A program made the position numbers and the translations under genes. Below, in pieces: positions 47,730 to 61,011 of a DNA stretch of 64,000 nt. Each line of letters starts with the position of its first letter. Within the stretch, counting starts at the first letter, position 1. The notes beneath the pieces were generated by a model. That model was not told the origin of the DNA, did no database searches, and saw only the letters and a list, made by a program, of their open reading frames with translations. Location: contig JAFKAC010000015.1 of assembly GCA_025766275.1 (NCBI GenBank), positions 930,001-994,000 of the forward strand. Direction: 5' to 3'. This DNA is from Lactarius indigo. Its lineage: Eukaryota > Basidiomycota > Agaricomycetes > Russulales > Russulaceae.

Positions 47730-47945
47730 AGGCAGTTGCAAGACACAACTCCACAGGCAACTCCAGGAGCACTTTTTCTCTTCACATTTCGAAATTTACT
47801 TGGGTCCTACAATAAGTATGTTAGTCTCATTGCGTCATACATCGACGAGGTGTTGAAAGGAGTACTTCGAAATTGTTCCTCGAGGTCAGGCCGAAATCCT
47901 ATATCCTTCCCCTTCTTCTTGACTCTAATCCGCATTCTCACAGTG
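47730..47945 (+). promoter_or_regulatory. Orphan copy of the TRANK1-like B/C promoter
   Basis: The succession ACTCCnnnGGCAACTCC, CATTGCGTCATACATCGACG, AGGTGTTGAAAG, TACTTCGAAATTGTTCCTCG and CCTATATCC matches, block by block, the regions just upstream of copy B (49400-49610) and copy C (62380-62600). Here it is followed by an F-box fragment on the other strand instead of the helicase start codon. Confidence 0.6.
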
Positions 47946-47959
47946 GAAGAGTAACGTGC

Positions 47960-48640
47960 CCTACGGGCTCCGGAGATAGTACGCGCGCCGTTGCACGGTG
48001 GTGAATTGGTGAAGGGGGTGCTGCCATTCAACCTCGACAGTACCCTCTAATTGACGAAGTCCCTTCAGCAAGACCTTAAGGTTGAGATGGACAACCTTGG
48101 AGAATGTAGTGGAAAGTTGGCTGAGTACCTGGGCTACTGCGATACTTGCCACTGGCGGTCAATCCCTTGGCACAAAATGGTCGTTGCAAAAGGGTGCCTG
48201 CTTGGAAGTGGATGGTTTGGATGGTAAAGGTGATCCGACTCATTCAAGAAAGGTAATATATGCATGCCTGAATGGGATTATTTATTGAGCAATTGAAGAA
48301 TTTGGAGAATTAAGCAACGTGAAAGTCAACGAGCTGATTCACATAAGTTATGAAAGTCTAATTCAGTCAATTTGGGAAAGGAACTCCTCCAGATACTTGC
48401 TGGGACCCTAGAATCGAAAGTAGGTGAGAGAAGGAAGGGCAGTTCGTGTTTCAGGAGGCAGGGGTATCCGATCAGAGCGGGGAATACGGTTGGAAGACAT
48501 GTAATTTCAGTTACAACAATGATAGGCTTCGAGTGCGACCACGTGACGCAAACACATTGAAAAGGCGTGTGCGTAATTGGGGTCTTCCTGCAGGAACCGC
48601 CAGTCTGTCGACTTCGCGAGCTGGGAAAATAAATGCCTAC
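47960..48640 (-). pseudogene. F-box relic upstream of helicase copy B
   Basis: On the minus strand, fragments align with the C-terminal half of F-box copy 5: QVLSQLSTTFSKVVHLNLK, QLEGTVEVEW, and in other frames sequence matching SKFIDRS and the LPSLTYFEF to YLED region. Several frameshifts separate them. The F-box and the N-terminal half are absent; the relic joins unrelated sequence at about 48590. Confidence 0.75.
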
Positions 48641-49589
48641 CACGACTTCACCGCTATTATTGGCGGCATTTTCCGCTGCCTTTTCAATCCGGCTTTCATC
48701 TCTTGATGGCTCGGCCGGGGCAGCACATTTCTTGGCACGTTTACTAGGACCTTCTGGCTGGGGTTAACTCTGTGATAGGAAGGTTGTGCGAGAAGGATGC
48801 AACGAAAACAATAACACGCTGCTTTACGTTTGTTATGATAGATGTCGTACCATACTCCTTCTGGAAGAACTGCGCCGTCGTGTTACAATACCGTTATAAT
48901 AGGTTTGGGGTTTATCTGATCACGGTATCATTTCAAGGCGTGCTTTGACTGCCATTATTGTAGTCTTTTGACTTGCTTCCACCGCTTATCCCCGCATGGG
49001 CCATTTCTTCACATGCGCGCTCGCCTACTGCAGGAAAAATCAACGGGAGCTGTACAATATGTTAGACCACACTCAATTGCAGTGGATCGCAGGCCCGGGG
49101 GGTGCAATATAGCCCGGAGACCTCTCGTGGAGATACGCAACTTGGCTTGCAGCTTGGTTCGTAGAATGTACGTAATCTACGTAACATCTACAGGTCGCCC
49201 ACGTCGGCAAACTTGGACAAGGCCAATACAGATATTCGTATGGGTAGTTTTTCGGGACATCGGGTTTCTACCTGTATGTAAGCCGGATGACCTACTGACT
49301 ACAGTAGGAATTCGCTTGCTGCTGGGACTTCCACTTCCGGATTTCGGATTGATTCAAAGTCAGACTGTCTCATGAGGCGCACGTGGATGCGCAACGTTTC
49401 CGGTAGTCGCAAGACATAACTCCGCGAAAAGCTCCGTTCGCCACATCTGAGAGAGATCTAGGTCCCAGAATAACCCAAACATGGTAGTACCATTGCGTCT
49501 TACGCCAACGAGGTGTTGACAAGTGTGAAGGGAATACTTCGAAATCGTCTGTTCAACCTCGAGGCATCTCCGCAGTCACGCTAAAATGC
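48641..49589. other. 5' flank of helicase copy B
   Basis: No gene is seen. Most of it is paralogous to 61650-62570 before copy C, for example the block CTTTTCAATCCGGCTTTCAT and CATGGGC(C/G)ATTTC. Confidence 0.5.
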
Positions 49590-49596
49590 TATATAA
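49590..49596 (+). promoter_or_regulatory. TATA box of helicase copy B
   Basis: TATATAA lies 43 bases before the ATG at 49639, and TATATA is in the same place before copy C (62572-62577; ATG 62630). It is preceded in both by the conserved block TTCAACCTCGAGGC. Confidence 0.55.
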
Positions 49597-49638
49597 TCTT
49601 CTTTTCTCGAATCTCCATTCCTCATCCTACTCTGCGAC

Positions 49639-52600
49639 ATGTCGAAATCACCCGAATTTTCCTCTGGTGTACACAAGCAGCTTTTGGCTGGACTGAATAT
49701 ATTCAATATAGCGTCTCTGACATCGGAAGAAGATATAGCCACAGCAGTAGCCGTGCTGGAGGGTACCTTAGATGACCATTCAATGGCTCCTATCATCCGC
49801 TGCTCCCTGCAGCTTGGGCATCCTTATGCATTTGAGTTTATGATATCCTGTATGTTCGAATCCCTTGTTCTGTATTGACCCACACTTGATGCTTGCCACA
49901 GCTATCAGTCGTGCTACTTCCGCATACATCTTGGGTTTTGTCCTCGACAAATTCCCTTCAAACGTTAGCGCATTCCGCTCTTCTCTTGGCTATGAGATTG
50001 TCTCTCGACTTTCTCATTCTCTCTCCCGACTCCCGTATCCCTCCAATGGACGACCAGAAGGGCTCGACGATCATTGTCACTATACCCAAGTGGCCCCTGC
50101 CACACTCGAAGACCTTTCTATACTATTGCAGCCAGGTTTTTTGGAAGACACAGAGTCCGAAGGGAGGTCGAACAGAAAGAATACCCAGCAGTCTAGGGGT
50201 TCAAGGAGTAAAGGCGCAACGGATGCACATACCGAAATCAACGATCGACTTTTTCAAGCTCTGGGGTCTCAAGTTCCTAGAACCCACGATTCGGTGGAGA
50301 AAATGATAACGTCGATCATTGACAGTCAAAAGGACACCCTGAAGGTGAGTGCGCCATCCCCTGGAATGGTCTATGAGAGGCACCACTCAACTGTTGACCA
50401 GTTCTTTTTCGCCCTGCTTCAACACTCCCAATCTACAGAGCTTATCCACAATGCATACTTTCGCGGGAACATACACCAGGGGGTACAAGTGGAAACCGCA
50501 TCTCCACAGGCAATGGGAGCAACACATTCGTCGTCCACTATGGGGGGAGATCCAATACGGGCTGATCTTTACTTCCCACCAGCGGTTGGGTTTGGAGATT
50601 GGCGTATACTTTGCTCACGTGCCTTTCTCAATGATATGACACGAGACAATATGCTGTCTAAAGCAGTGCTAGAAAGGTTGCGGTATGTTTCTGTCACTTT
50701 TGGTCACGTAGACCAAGGAAAACGACTTGGCATTCACAGGGAGCTCTCCTTGGGTTGTTTTTCTGAAACCAACCAAATGCGATTAACGGGGGATAGTCCG
50801 ATTGGTGTCTTTCGAGCCCGTCTCCCAGGTGGCACGAGGCTAGTGGTAAGGACCCCCAGTACCTTTCCGTTGCTGGATATCCTGACGCTCTACAAGTACC
50901 TTATCGATGTCGTTCCGGAGTTTGGCAGAGACGTAAGTTGACATTATCTTTAGAGCAATCGCCATTGCTGAGACTTTCGTGGGGCAGTACGAAATCCAAG
51001 GTTCTGTCGTTGAAATACTCTTCTCACACGAATGTCTGATCGTGGCACATGACAGTTCTGAGGATCCTTGGAATATATAGTATGGACAAGTTGAATCGAA
51101 CGGACTGGCAGAGAGTTGGCAGGTATCGAGCAAAGAAAGGTGGAGAATATATCGGAAAGTATGGCCACGGTCTCTCCGTCTTTGTTCCATACAATAACGT
51201 CAAGTAGGTGCAAAGCAAGAAAATCCCGCGGCGGGTTTTATTATGACCCCATGACATTCAATGCCACCTCCGCACAAGTTGAAACTATCTCTACTGATTC
51301 CATCCTCCAGGACCAGGAGGCGGAAGAAATGGATGAGGTATCGCGTTGCTCTTGCATTTGTATGTCTCTGACCTCTGGTCACATAGATCCATAGGTTATT
51401 CGAGTGAGTAAGAAGTCTACTTCGGATGACAAATGGTGGTATTCAGATGGTGCTGCAGACTCGAGCAGTACTCGGTTCTTTCTCAGGTAATGCATACAGT
51501 TCCACTGTTGCAGCAGAACGCTGATGACCCGCACGGATCAGAACATTATACGTGATATACTCGAAGGTCACCGATATTCCCACGTTTTTCAGGTATCGTA
51601 AGTACTATTCCATCTTTAATCAACCTACCTTGCATTCTAAGGGCGATCAAATTTCAAGTTGGGAGGAGAAAAAGGTCATTGAATTCACAAAATCTTCATT
51701 CGTACTTGGCCGAAGTGGGACTGGGTACGTAGGTCTTCCGCGAACCTAGCTGGCGTGTGCCTAATCGCAGTCATTGATAGGAAAACGACAGTGATCGTCT
51801 TTAAGATATTCGGAATAGAACGAGCATGGCAAAACCGAGGAAGCATTGGACCACGTCCTCGGCAGTTGTTCCTAACGAAGTCCCAACTTCTCGCCAACAA
51901 GGTTGAAGAAGACTATGTGGATCTACTATTCTCGCTTTATGCAGGTCCGGACACGCCGCAATATGTCAGCGAGCGTATCCAACACTGGAAGTCGCACAGG
52001 AGGAATAACGCGTCGGACCAAGATGGCACCGAAGGCATGAGAGATGATCTTCCCGAAAAGTTTAGCGAGCTCCAAGACAGGCACTTTCCTTTATTCATAA
52101 CGGTGGACACTGTCGGTATGACCCCTTTGACAAAGAAACGGGAACTGATGAGGGCCGGATTTTCGTACAGCTGTGGAGCCTTTTAGAGGCCGACATGAAG
52201 CCGCCCCCATCCGAGAGCCGACATTCGCGTTCCCAGCAGAAGAACAACAAATGGTTAGGTCGCACGGACTTGGTGACATTTGATGTCTTCAAAAGAGCGT
52301 ATTGGTGTCACCTCCCCCAAACTCTGACCAAGGGCATCGGTGTGTCTTTCCGATGTCCTTCATTGTTATTACTGCACGCCCTCTCAAATCCCCTTGCAGT
52401 GCCGTCTGTGGCATTTGGTGATATCATTGGTACTGTCTTGTTTCGTCACTTGTACCTGTCTCTAAACTTTTGGTCGCCAAGGAACCATCAAGGGGTCAGA
52501 AAAATCCCTAGGGTTCCCAAACCGCGCTCTCGACAAAGGAACCTATGAAAGTCTCACGAACAGGAATTACGCGGTGTTCGAAGCTTATCAAAAGCTGAAG

Positions 52601-55600
52601 CGGGAACGGCGTGAACGCGACCCCGCGGATAGGTGCGCCTTTAACATAGCATGCACACCCCGTTTGCTGATAGGATCACATTCAGAACCCACGACCTGCT
52701 AAACGGGATCAATGAAAATGGGCTTAAAGGCGACCTTGTCGATTACATGTGAGTTCCCTCTCTTGACTCGGTGGACTTGGTGACTCATCTGTCGCTGGAA
52801 GTTACGTGGACGAAGTGCAAGACCTACTCCTCATCGACGCTCGACGTACGTTCGCAAGGATATTCTGTTATGATGTCGCTTATATGCATGACCTAGTGAT
52901 CATCTCCCTCTGCCGAAATCCTGATGGTTTCTTATGGGCCGGTGACACAGCTCAGACCATATCTATTGGAAGTGCTTTCAGTTTCAAGCAGCTTGGGGCG
53001 TTTGTCTATAGATACCAAGTACGTGATTTTGAGACGCCATATGAAAGGCTAACCATTTCTTTCAACAGCGGTCAATCCAATCAGTGCGTGGGACCCCGAG
53101 TCAACCCAAGGGATTTCAGCTACTAGTGAACTACCGCTCTCATGCCGGCATCGTCAAGTGTGCCAATGCCATAATCCAGCTACTCCAGCGGTTCCCGGGC
53201 GCAATCGACGTTCTGCAACCAGAAGCAGGCGTCGCTGGCAAAGCTATGCCCGTGTTTTTCCATAGCGGTTGCCTTCCTTCCCAAGAACGCGATTTCTTCC
53301 TTCTGTCAACGTGAGTACGCACAACCTCCTTCCAGACATCCGTGTCTTGATCAACTTTGTTTCGTAGCGGACAGCCCTGCATGCTTGGGTCTAATCAGTG
53401 TGCGTAAATGCACCCCCCTTTGTCGCAGATTATATAGACAGTCTTATCCTGGATACCAGGTATCATTGTGAGGGATGAAGCTGCTCGTCAGAGGCTCAAA
53501 GGAGATATTGGGCGTGTCGGCATTATCCTGCACGTCGAGCCATTTTCCCCCTCCAGTACTCGCTTACCGTGACACCTTTCAGGACATTACTCAATAGCAA
53601 AGGCCTCGAGTATGATGACGTAAGTTCTATGGGTTTCCCTACACTCTAAATGCGTCTCGGCTCATCCGCTGAACTGCACTTCCACACTCACAGGTCATTC
53701 TGTACAATTTCTTCGGGGAGTCTGCGGGCGTGAATCTCTGGCAGCATTTGACAGATGCACACTTTCGTCCACTCGAGGAATCGAAATACACCGCCCTGAT
53801 CTATGAGGTCAGTCACACGGTCGTTCCTCAGGGACTGGACGAATGACATATCTCATCGACAGCTTAAATGTTTGTACGTCGCTATAACCCGAGCAAGGCA
53901 CAGGCTTTGGATCGTCGATTATTCTGACGTTTGCCTGCCGATCAAGGTTCGTGCCTTACACACAACTCCATAATTTGCGGGACATATGTACGAGACACAG
54001 CGGCATCTCCTATACCTCGGGCTTGTTGCAGACCCACCTACCTCCCGAAACCCGATCGAACATTTCACCAATAGATCTACCACCCCAGAAGAATGGTCCG
54101 AGGCAGGAAAACGACTCCTGCATCACGAAGAATTCGAAGAAGCCGCCATGGCTTTTTTAAATGCGGGAGACGACTATATGCACTCGGTTGCCATGGCATA
54201 TCACTTGCGGGAGGTCGCTCGCGACACCCCTGAATCTGTGCCGAAGCGCCGAAAAGAGGCTTTCGCTGCTGCCGCCGGTGCATTCGAACGTTGCGCCGCA
54301 ATGACAGAAAACGATGAGGTGGGACGCTCACGCTATGTAGCAGCGGCGCGCTGTTATGCCGAAATCGGGAACCACCAAGATGTGGTGAGAAATCTAAAGC
54401 GAGCAGGAATGTATACAGAGGCAGCATCATACTGTTTCGATAACAATCTCCTCAAAGACGCCGTCTCGCTTATCAAAACATTCAGGGTAGACCAGGAGAT
54501 GACAAACCGTATCAAGCAGGCTGCACGGCTATCGTATTTGGAAGCGAAAAATTTAGAGTAGGTCTTTCAAACAAAACACGTTAATCTCACCTCATCTCCA
54601 CGCAGAGAGGCCGCAAAGTTGTTTGACAACGAAGGAGAATTAATGGAGTTCGTTGTTCAGCACGAACTTTGGGTAGCTCGTGCAGCTATCCTTCGGAAAC
54701 AAAAGAAATACGGAGAAGCGGTCCGACAGTACCTGGACGAAGGCGAAGAATTAGACGCCCTCGAGATAGCTCTTGAACATATCGACGACGTGACGCAAGA
54801 CCCTGATACCTTCAATTCCATCATCGCAAAGATCTTATGGCGATACCTTTCGTTTGGCTGTCGCGGGTGGTCAGAACGCACAGGAATTCCCGCCCCCAAG
54901 ATCAACAAGCTGCTGGAAGCGATTTCTCTTCGGGGACTGCGTATCAAAGAGCAGCAGATGGTCTGTGACCCCCACGTCATTTGGCGAGTTGGCTGACCTT
55001 GTCGCGTAGCTCTCCCTTTTCAAACTTATTTTCCTCGGAAAGACGTCAACGACCCCCCAGAAAACACTCATTGACAATATTCTCCACTGTGATCCTCTCG
55101 ACAAAGTATTCAAACTCCTGGCGCTTGACTTCTATTTTGATGACATGTCCTCCGCCCTGGATGTGTCCTCACAATCTGGATTTCTTTCGTCGCTTCAGCT
55201 CTTTCACGAATATTCCCTCCTCATGAAAGACGGCGCTTTGGAAAAAGCTCCGTGGAATTCCCCGTGGCTCTGTACGCTCTTCCAGATCGAAAGATATGGA
55301 GAGAAGGTTCGGATAAAGTCGGGAACGCTCTTGTATGAACACTGTATGCGCGGTGGTTCATCACGACCGAAGGAGCAGATCACGTTGTCCCGTCAAATGT
55401 TTTCCAAGAGTCTTAATCGCTTACTATGGGAGCGACTCAATACCCGCATATCGGAGAAAGACCGGGTGTCGTCGAGTCTATCACTTTTTGACCCATGTGT
55501 CCAGCCCCAGCCCACCCTTCATGAGACCTGTTGTTCCCACCACCTCGACGAAAGCTGGTTTAATCGAAGAGTCCGATTTCATCTGCAGCACGTGATGATC

Positions 55601-57831
55601 CTCGATAACCTTTACGCCTTTGACCTTACTAACGACCCCGAACGCATGGAGAGCCAGAGGTCGGTCATTCCATATACCTCTTTTTATCCGAAGCTAATTT
55701 GGGTGTGTCGTAAAGGCACCTACTTGGCGCTTTGGAGAGTGCCCTTAACCCGCTCTATCACCTTAGTGGCTCACTCGCTTCCCTAAAGAAAGACTTAATA
55801 CCGGAGGCTGCGGACGCCTTTGCGACGGTCCAGCGATGGGCATTAGATGTTCTTTCTAATCTGGATCCTTCCCAAGATGTTTATCAAGGAGCTTTCCTTA
55901 CAGACTTGTACAAAGCATTCACGCTGGTACGGCTCCGACAACCCAGTCGTGTCGTTAATGAGCGCATACACCGCATTCCGTGCGCCTGGAAATACAAGGA
56001 TCCGCGAATCGTCGTCCCTTGCCCGGACGGCAGTCAGATCTACAGGTTACGCGACTTCCTGGCTTTCGTGGACGGTTCTGGAAACCTGGCGCAAGGCATC
56101 GAATTTTTCAGGTGCGGCTTGTCCATCACACCCCCAGGTACCAGCGTCAGTGACGTAGAGAACAGCAGATACTTGGTCCAAGAGCGTCTCCCGGTGGACC
56201 TCGCAGTTGTATGCACCATCGTGGAGAGGCTGTTTGGGCTAGCCGTTATGACCGCAAGACTTAGGAAACTCGGTAGTCTACATGGCGTGCTTCTCCCGCG
56301 TACTTGGGTATTGGCGCTGTGGAGAGATTTCATCAGGTTCACAAACAAAGATCTGGCCCCTCTCGAGCATCTCGTCCGGGCGGCTGGAAAACTTTTAAGG
56401 GACATATACACGGGAGAGTATCAAAGACATGCAATAATGGACCCGGACCCCCTGAACCGCAGTGAGTCCTACGGGCTATATTACTAACACCAAGTGACAC
56501 TTCTCAGCGCCGCCGCCGGACTTGAAGAACAAGGCACCTAACTTGACAGAAAATATCCCACCAAAATTCATACAGGATCTATGTGTCGCACGCATGTTAG
56601 TATATCACCTTTTGAAGCGTAGAGTCTGCTGATGTCCATCGTAACCAAAAGATGCAGGTGTCTGTGCCTCCGTGAGTATTTACAGTTCATATTCGGCGGA
56701 TTTTGACGTTTTATTAGTTGGTGAAAATTTCAGCGCTCTTAGAGAAGACGTTCGCGTAGCGTTATCGCTCAAAGCGATTCCTTCTCCAGAGTCAATGGCA
56801 TTTCATGGGCGGTGCGTACATTTTCCTGCAAGAAGAGTTCGACCTCTGAAACGAAACTGGTTAGTTATATCAATGCTCAGAAGTGGGAGGGCCTAGCAGA
56901 AGCTCTGTACCAGTCGACGACCTCACCTTTCGACCGCCTTGTCCGCCTTCGTCTTGAAAGCTCTTCTATTTCAGGACCACAAATACCGGGAGTTGATCTA
57001 ATCACATTTAGAGATATGAACGCCATCATCCCCAATCTACTCCGCTCTCGTCCCGGAGATCACCCAATTACCACTATTGGTCCTCATAAGAGCACTGGGG
57101 CATCCGACGCGGCGATTACTGGACAAGTTACAGCCACAGATGAAATCGATGGAATGGGCGATCTGGCTGGTTACCAACGCGGCGAAGAGGTGGTCGAGTA
57201 TTCCGAAGATAACGCCTTTGATATCGGCGATGGAAAAGGCCCGGATAGATCAAGAGAGGCGCTCATAATCCAGAAGGCTGCGCGCCGGTATTTACTGAAA
57301 TCTAGCCCCAGTGACAAGCTGAAGACTAAACGGGACCGTCATTTCGAAGCTTGCAAGGCATCTGCGGACGTTGTTCATGCCAGTTACCGAAAGATTTACC
57401 TCGGTCCTGTACCTCATCTTCTTCTCTGCATGGAATGGATCATCTCGAAAGCTCAAATATCAAAGGATACAATCAAGGCCCGGCGTGCAGAGGCGACTCT
57501 TCAGGAGCTAACGGACCTGACGGATCAACAAACGCATATATCGTAAGACTTGGAAGTATTCTGTTTTGGCATGCAACTAAATAAGTACCGCAGCCGGATC
57601 CTTAAGGAGGCACGCGAACTTCGAAAACGCCTGGAGCCAGGATCTGGATCTACCTTGCATCCTCGAGTAGGCCTTCCGACTGGGTGGGACGCTACGCGAG
57701 ACCTAGAACCCCTGAGAAGTGCGGTGATGAAGATAAGGGACTTGTCCGAACGCCTCTCTGATCCGAGGTTTCCCACAGTGGAGTTGGAATGTGCATGGAA
57801 CGGAATCATGGCATCAAAGTTCCGAAAATGA
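49639..57831 (+). CDS. TRANK1-like giant protein with UvrD-type helicase core, copy B
   Basis: Begins MSKSPEFSSGVHKQLL. Order of parts: helical N-terminus with a conserved GFGDWRILCSRAF block (about 50590); Walker A GRSGTG-KTTVIVFK, interrupted by an intron at 51725-51780; CHLPQTLTKGI; VDEVQDLLLIDAR (about 52810); WAGDTAQTISIGSAF (about 52940); LLVNYRSHAGIVKCANAI (about 53120); LLNSKGLEYDDVILYNFF (about 53590); LYVAITRARHRLWIVD (about 53880); TPR-like helices (53990-54560, EEWSEAGKRLLHHEEFEEAA onward); a conserved tail with FNRRVRFHLQHVMILDNL and GSLHGVLLPRTWVL; an IQ-like IIQKAARRYLLK (about 57270); and VPHLLLCMEWI. Ends at 57831. All superfamily 1 motifs are present. Roughly 25 short introns. 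Around 56480-56880 the frame is hard to follow, so a lesion there cannot be excluded. Same order as copy A but clearly diverged; closest to copy C. Confidence 0.82.
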
Positions 57832-57854
57832 GGTTATACTTGAGCGAATTCGAT

Positions 57855-57910
57855 AGCGTGGACGGTTGTTTTTTTTTTTTTTTTTTTTTTTTGGAGCGTG
57901 GACGGTTGTT
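57855..57910. repeat. Poly(T) run between 16-bp direct repeats
   Basis: AGCGTGGACGGTTGTT occurs at 57855-57870 and 57895-57910; between them are about 22 T and GG. This looks like a target-site duplication around an extremely 5'-truncated retroposed poly(A) tail, inserted on the minus strand just after the stop codon of helicase copy B. Confidence 0.6.
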
Positions 57911-58493
57911 GTGTGTTACTTTCTATGGACTTCTGCATATTAAATATCACAATTCGAAAGTCAGAGCCAAAACCGACGACCAAGACTGTTAGGCTAATGG
58001 ATATTGTTGATATGCGACGAAGTTGTTAGAAGTCGGCCATAGTCCTGACCACGTGTGTGAAGTGTTGGATACGAACAAAAGATCGCCTTTCCTTTCCGGC
58101 CGGGCCGACACCGTATATTTTCTCGTCTTTTCTACTCGTCACCCATGTTCGACTTGGTCTTAGTTGTTGACACGCCAATGTCCAGGTGCTCAGGCTCGGA
58201 TCCCATTATCCTACTTCCAATCATCGAGCATAGCAACAAGCAATCACCTAGCGGAGCGCAGGTGAATAACGTCCAGCGCGACTCGGACGCTGTTAGCACC
58301 TCCCTCACCACTTTTTGGTGTCGTGTATACCACATTATGATTCTTCCTTACGCTCGCTTAACATTCAGGTGTAGAACCTGGTTGTAGACATTCGTCTGTG
58401 TGTATGGCCGTCGGATGAAGGTGAGGGACGATTCGAACCATTGGATTGTAAAACAATATGTGAATAAGTACGTAGTCGGTATGGAGCATTATC
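57911..58493. other. Intergenic between helicase copy B and F-box copy 5
   Basis: No gene is supported. Short open frames on both strands near 58140-58390 overlap each other and have no motif. The part near 58370-58390 shares a short block with the 3' flank of F-box copy 2, so it is probably the F-box 3' UTR. Confidence 0.4.
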
Positions 58494-60340
58494 TTATTTG
58501 TCGACGTAGGACCTGAGCTTCTCGTCAAACTCCGTCTCTGTATCGATGATGGTTACAGGGCGACTAGAGAGCTGGCGGGCAGCAACAAACTTCTCAATGG
58601 ACGACGCGGGCCAGCCCGATAAGTAAATCAAGTCAAGCGATGGCAATACTTCGGCAACCATCTCCCCGGGGATGTCTTCCAGTATAAGAGCAATGTGTCC
58701 CACAAGGTCTTGAGATACATGCAGCGTTTGCACGGCGGGGAATCGGTGGAGGAGGAGCGGCCATTCGGCATCGTCCGTACCCTCTAATTGACGACCTTCC
58801 TTGAGCGGAACCTCGAGTGGGGTCTCGAGCTTGAGATGGACGACAGTGGAGAGCGTCGTGGACAAATGGCTGAGCACTTGGGTAATGTGCGAAACTTGCC
58901 AATCAATTCCCTCGCACGAGACAATAATCCTAGCAAAGTAGTGATCCCAGGTTTGATGGTCCGAATGATGATACATGGTGAATGAGACCTCGCCACAGGA
59001 AAAGGCAACTTGCGCACGCCCGAGTAGGGTTTGCCTGAGTACGGTTAACTTGGGGCCTATTGAGCGATCGATGAACTTGGAGAGTTGCGCAACTTGAAAA
59101 TCGACAAACTGATTCAGGTAACCAACGTGGATTTGGTTCAGTCGAGGGCCGTCGATTCGGGAAGCGAGGTCTTCCAGATACTCGCTAGCACCCTGGAATT
59201 CAAAATAGGTGAGGGAAGGGAGGACAGTCCGTGTTACGGGAGGCGGGGGTATTCGGTCAGGGCGGGAAGTAGCTGATTGGAACTCGATGATAAAGGTTTC
59301 GAGCTTGAGCAATGTGGCCAAAGACGCAACCAGCACCTCAGGTGGAATGTAGCCGGCTGAAGGTATATTGTAAAGGCGGAGGGTGACGAGGTCACTGGCC
59401 GACAAAAGAAGCGTTGGTAATGCGGGATAGGAAATATGGGATAAGGTGATTTTCTGTAAACGTGGTGCAGATCCTCCCAAGAATCCACCGGGAAGGACTG
59501 GTGCATCGCCACCTTCCGAGGAAATGGAGAGACACGCTAACACCGGAAATGGCTCCTGTATCACTGTGGCCATCTTTCCCAACAACGAGCCCGTTATGAG
59601 AAGCCCGACACAGGATACACGATCAGGGTGCTCGAGTGCAGCAATGAGATTTTCTTCATCATTAGGAGTATCTCTCCTCTCGAAATATGGATGGCGATAA
59701 TCAATAACGACGGGAAAGGCTGGCCATATACCCAGATTCTTCCTGACAGGAGTTCCGTATGTGCAGAGAATTTGAAGATCGAGACGGTATGGTGACGTAA
59801 ACACAACTTGTCGCCATCTTTGGCATACATGCACCAGGAAGTGCCAATTCCATGCAGGGTGAAAGAAACTTTGATAATGGTCGTAACTCTTTCGACAGAA
59901 GTCAAATATCTCTACCAAGATATCGTCTGGGAGCAAGCTGATTGTCGTGTTACGTCTATAACACACTCCTATGCCACATAAACTCCGAGTCGGTCCTCTT
60001 CGCGACGGGAGTACTAAAGGACGCACCTTGAGCAACTTGTAAAGCGCGAATATTTTTTTCTTTCTTACGGAAATGTTGAGAAGTATGCGAGATGGCACCA
60101 GAGGACGGATCACCCGGTAGGGAGAGCGGGTGAATACTACTAATTTAAAATTAGTATTGAGTACTCGATCAATTGGTAGCACTGGCCGCACCTGGGAATG
60201 TCGGTCGATGGGAGTGGTTCAGAAAAACTCGGTAGGGAGACCGGACAATGGCTGATTGGAGACCGGCAACGGGAATTCGGTCAGTTAGTAGTCTGGTAAT
60301 ACGGCAAACGAAGCCTGTGGTCAAACCTTTGGGTGCCCAT
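58494..60340 (-). CDS. F-box protein, copy 5 (intact)
   Basis: The long exon contains LLPDDILVEIFDFC and HVCQRWRQVVFTSP (the F-box), then about 430 residues of LRR-like repeats (FPVLACLSI, LPSLTYFEF, SKFIDRSIGPKL, CEGIDWQVSHITQVLSHLS). It ends VTIIDTETEFDEKLRSYVDK at 58494. It is uninterrupted from 60191. I place the true start at the short exon M-G-T-Q-R (ATG 60340, spliced at GTTTGA), as this exon-intron pair recurs in copies 2 and 3 and, slightly shorter, in copy 1; the residues between 60191 and the F-box may then differ from the plain open frame. Likely an SCF adaptor. It is the best-preserved family member here and lies between the two duplicated helicase units on the opposite strand. 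Confidence 0.85.
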
Positions 60341-61011
60341 TAACAATGCGTACAACGAACTAAGATCTGTGGACGAAATAATATCGTTCCCGGCCGTTCA
60401 CAGAGCGTGCAGGGAGGTGTGTTGCTAGGATAGTGGTGGGTGGAATAAGAGAGGATGACAATACAGTAATAACTGTGGGAAATAACCAGCCCCAGGCTGG
60501 TCTTTGGTGATGGCGACCGACATCGGCGTCACTGGACAGCAGACGAGAGCTAACTTATAACTCAACGAACCTCGTCCCTCCTCTCACGATCTCGTGCTAT
60601 ATTCGAGGATTGCCAGCCTCCGAAATGTAGTCAGACCCTGTTCATGAACACACATCGATGGGCACCTCGAGCGTTCTCTCATTTTCGCGTACAATAAGCG
60701 CTATAGCATCACAAATTCACAAGCAGAAAATGGTGACAGAAAGTCGACGCTTATCTGATAATGTTGCCATGCAGGAGCGGTCGCCTCTGCAGTTACCCTA
60801 GGTTCTGGATTCCTCATGCTCGAGGCTTCGCCATGCGATGATTCGGCGGCGAAGTTGCAAAACTGCTACCGACACTATGCATCGTACATATCCCAAATTC
60901 AGGATACATACATTCGTCCGCGTGTATGGCCCGACCGTCTCTTAAATGCGTCGACGGATTGACCATCGGATTGCAAGCACCAGGTCATTAAGTAGAGGGC
61001 GGATCATCCTC
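60341..61011. other. 5' flank of F-box copy 5
   Basis: Holds the minus-strand promoter of copy 5; the block CCACAGATCTTAGTTC near 60360 matches CCACAGAGCTCGGTTC of copy 1. No gene is seen in the rest. Confidence 0.4.
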
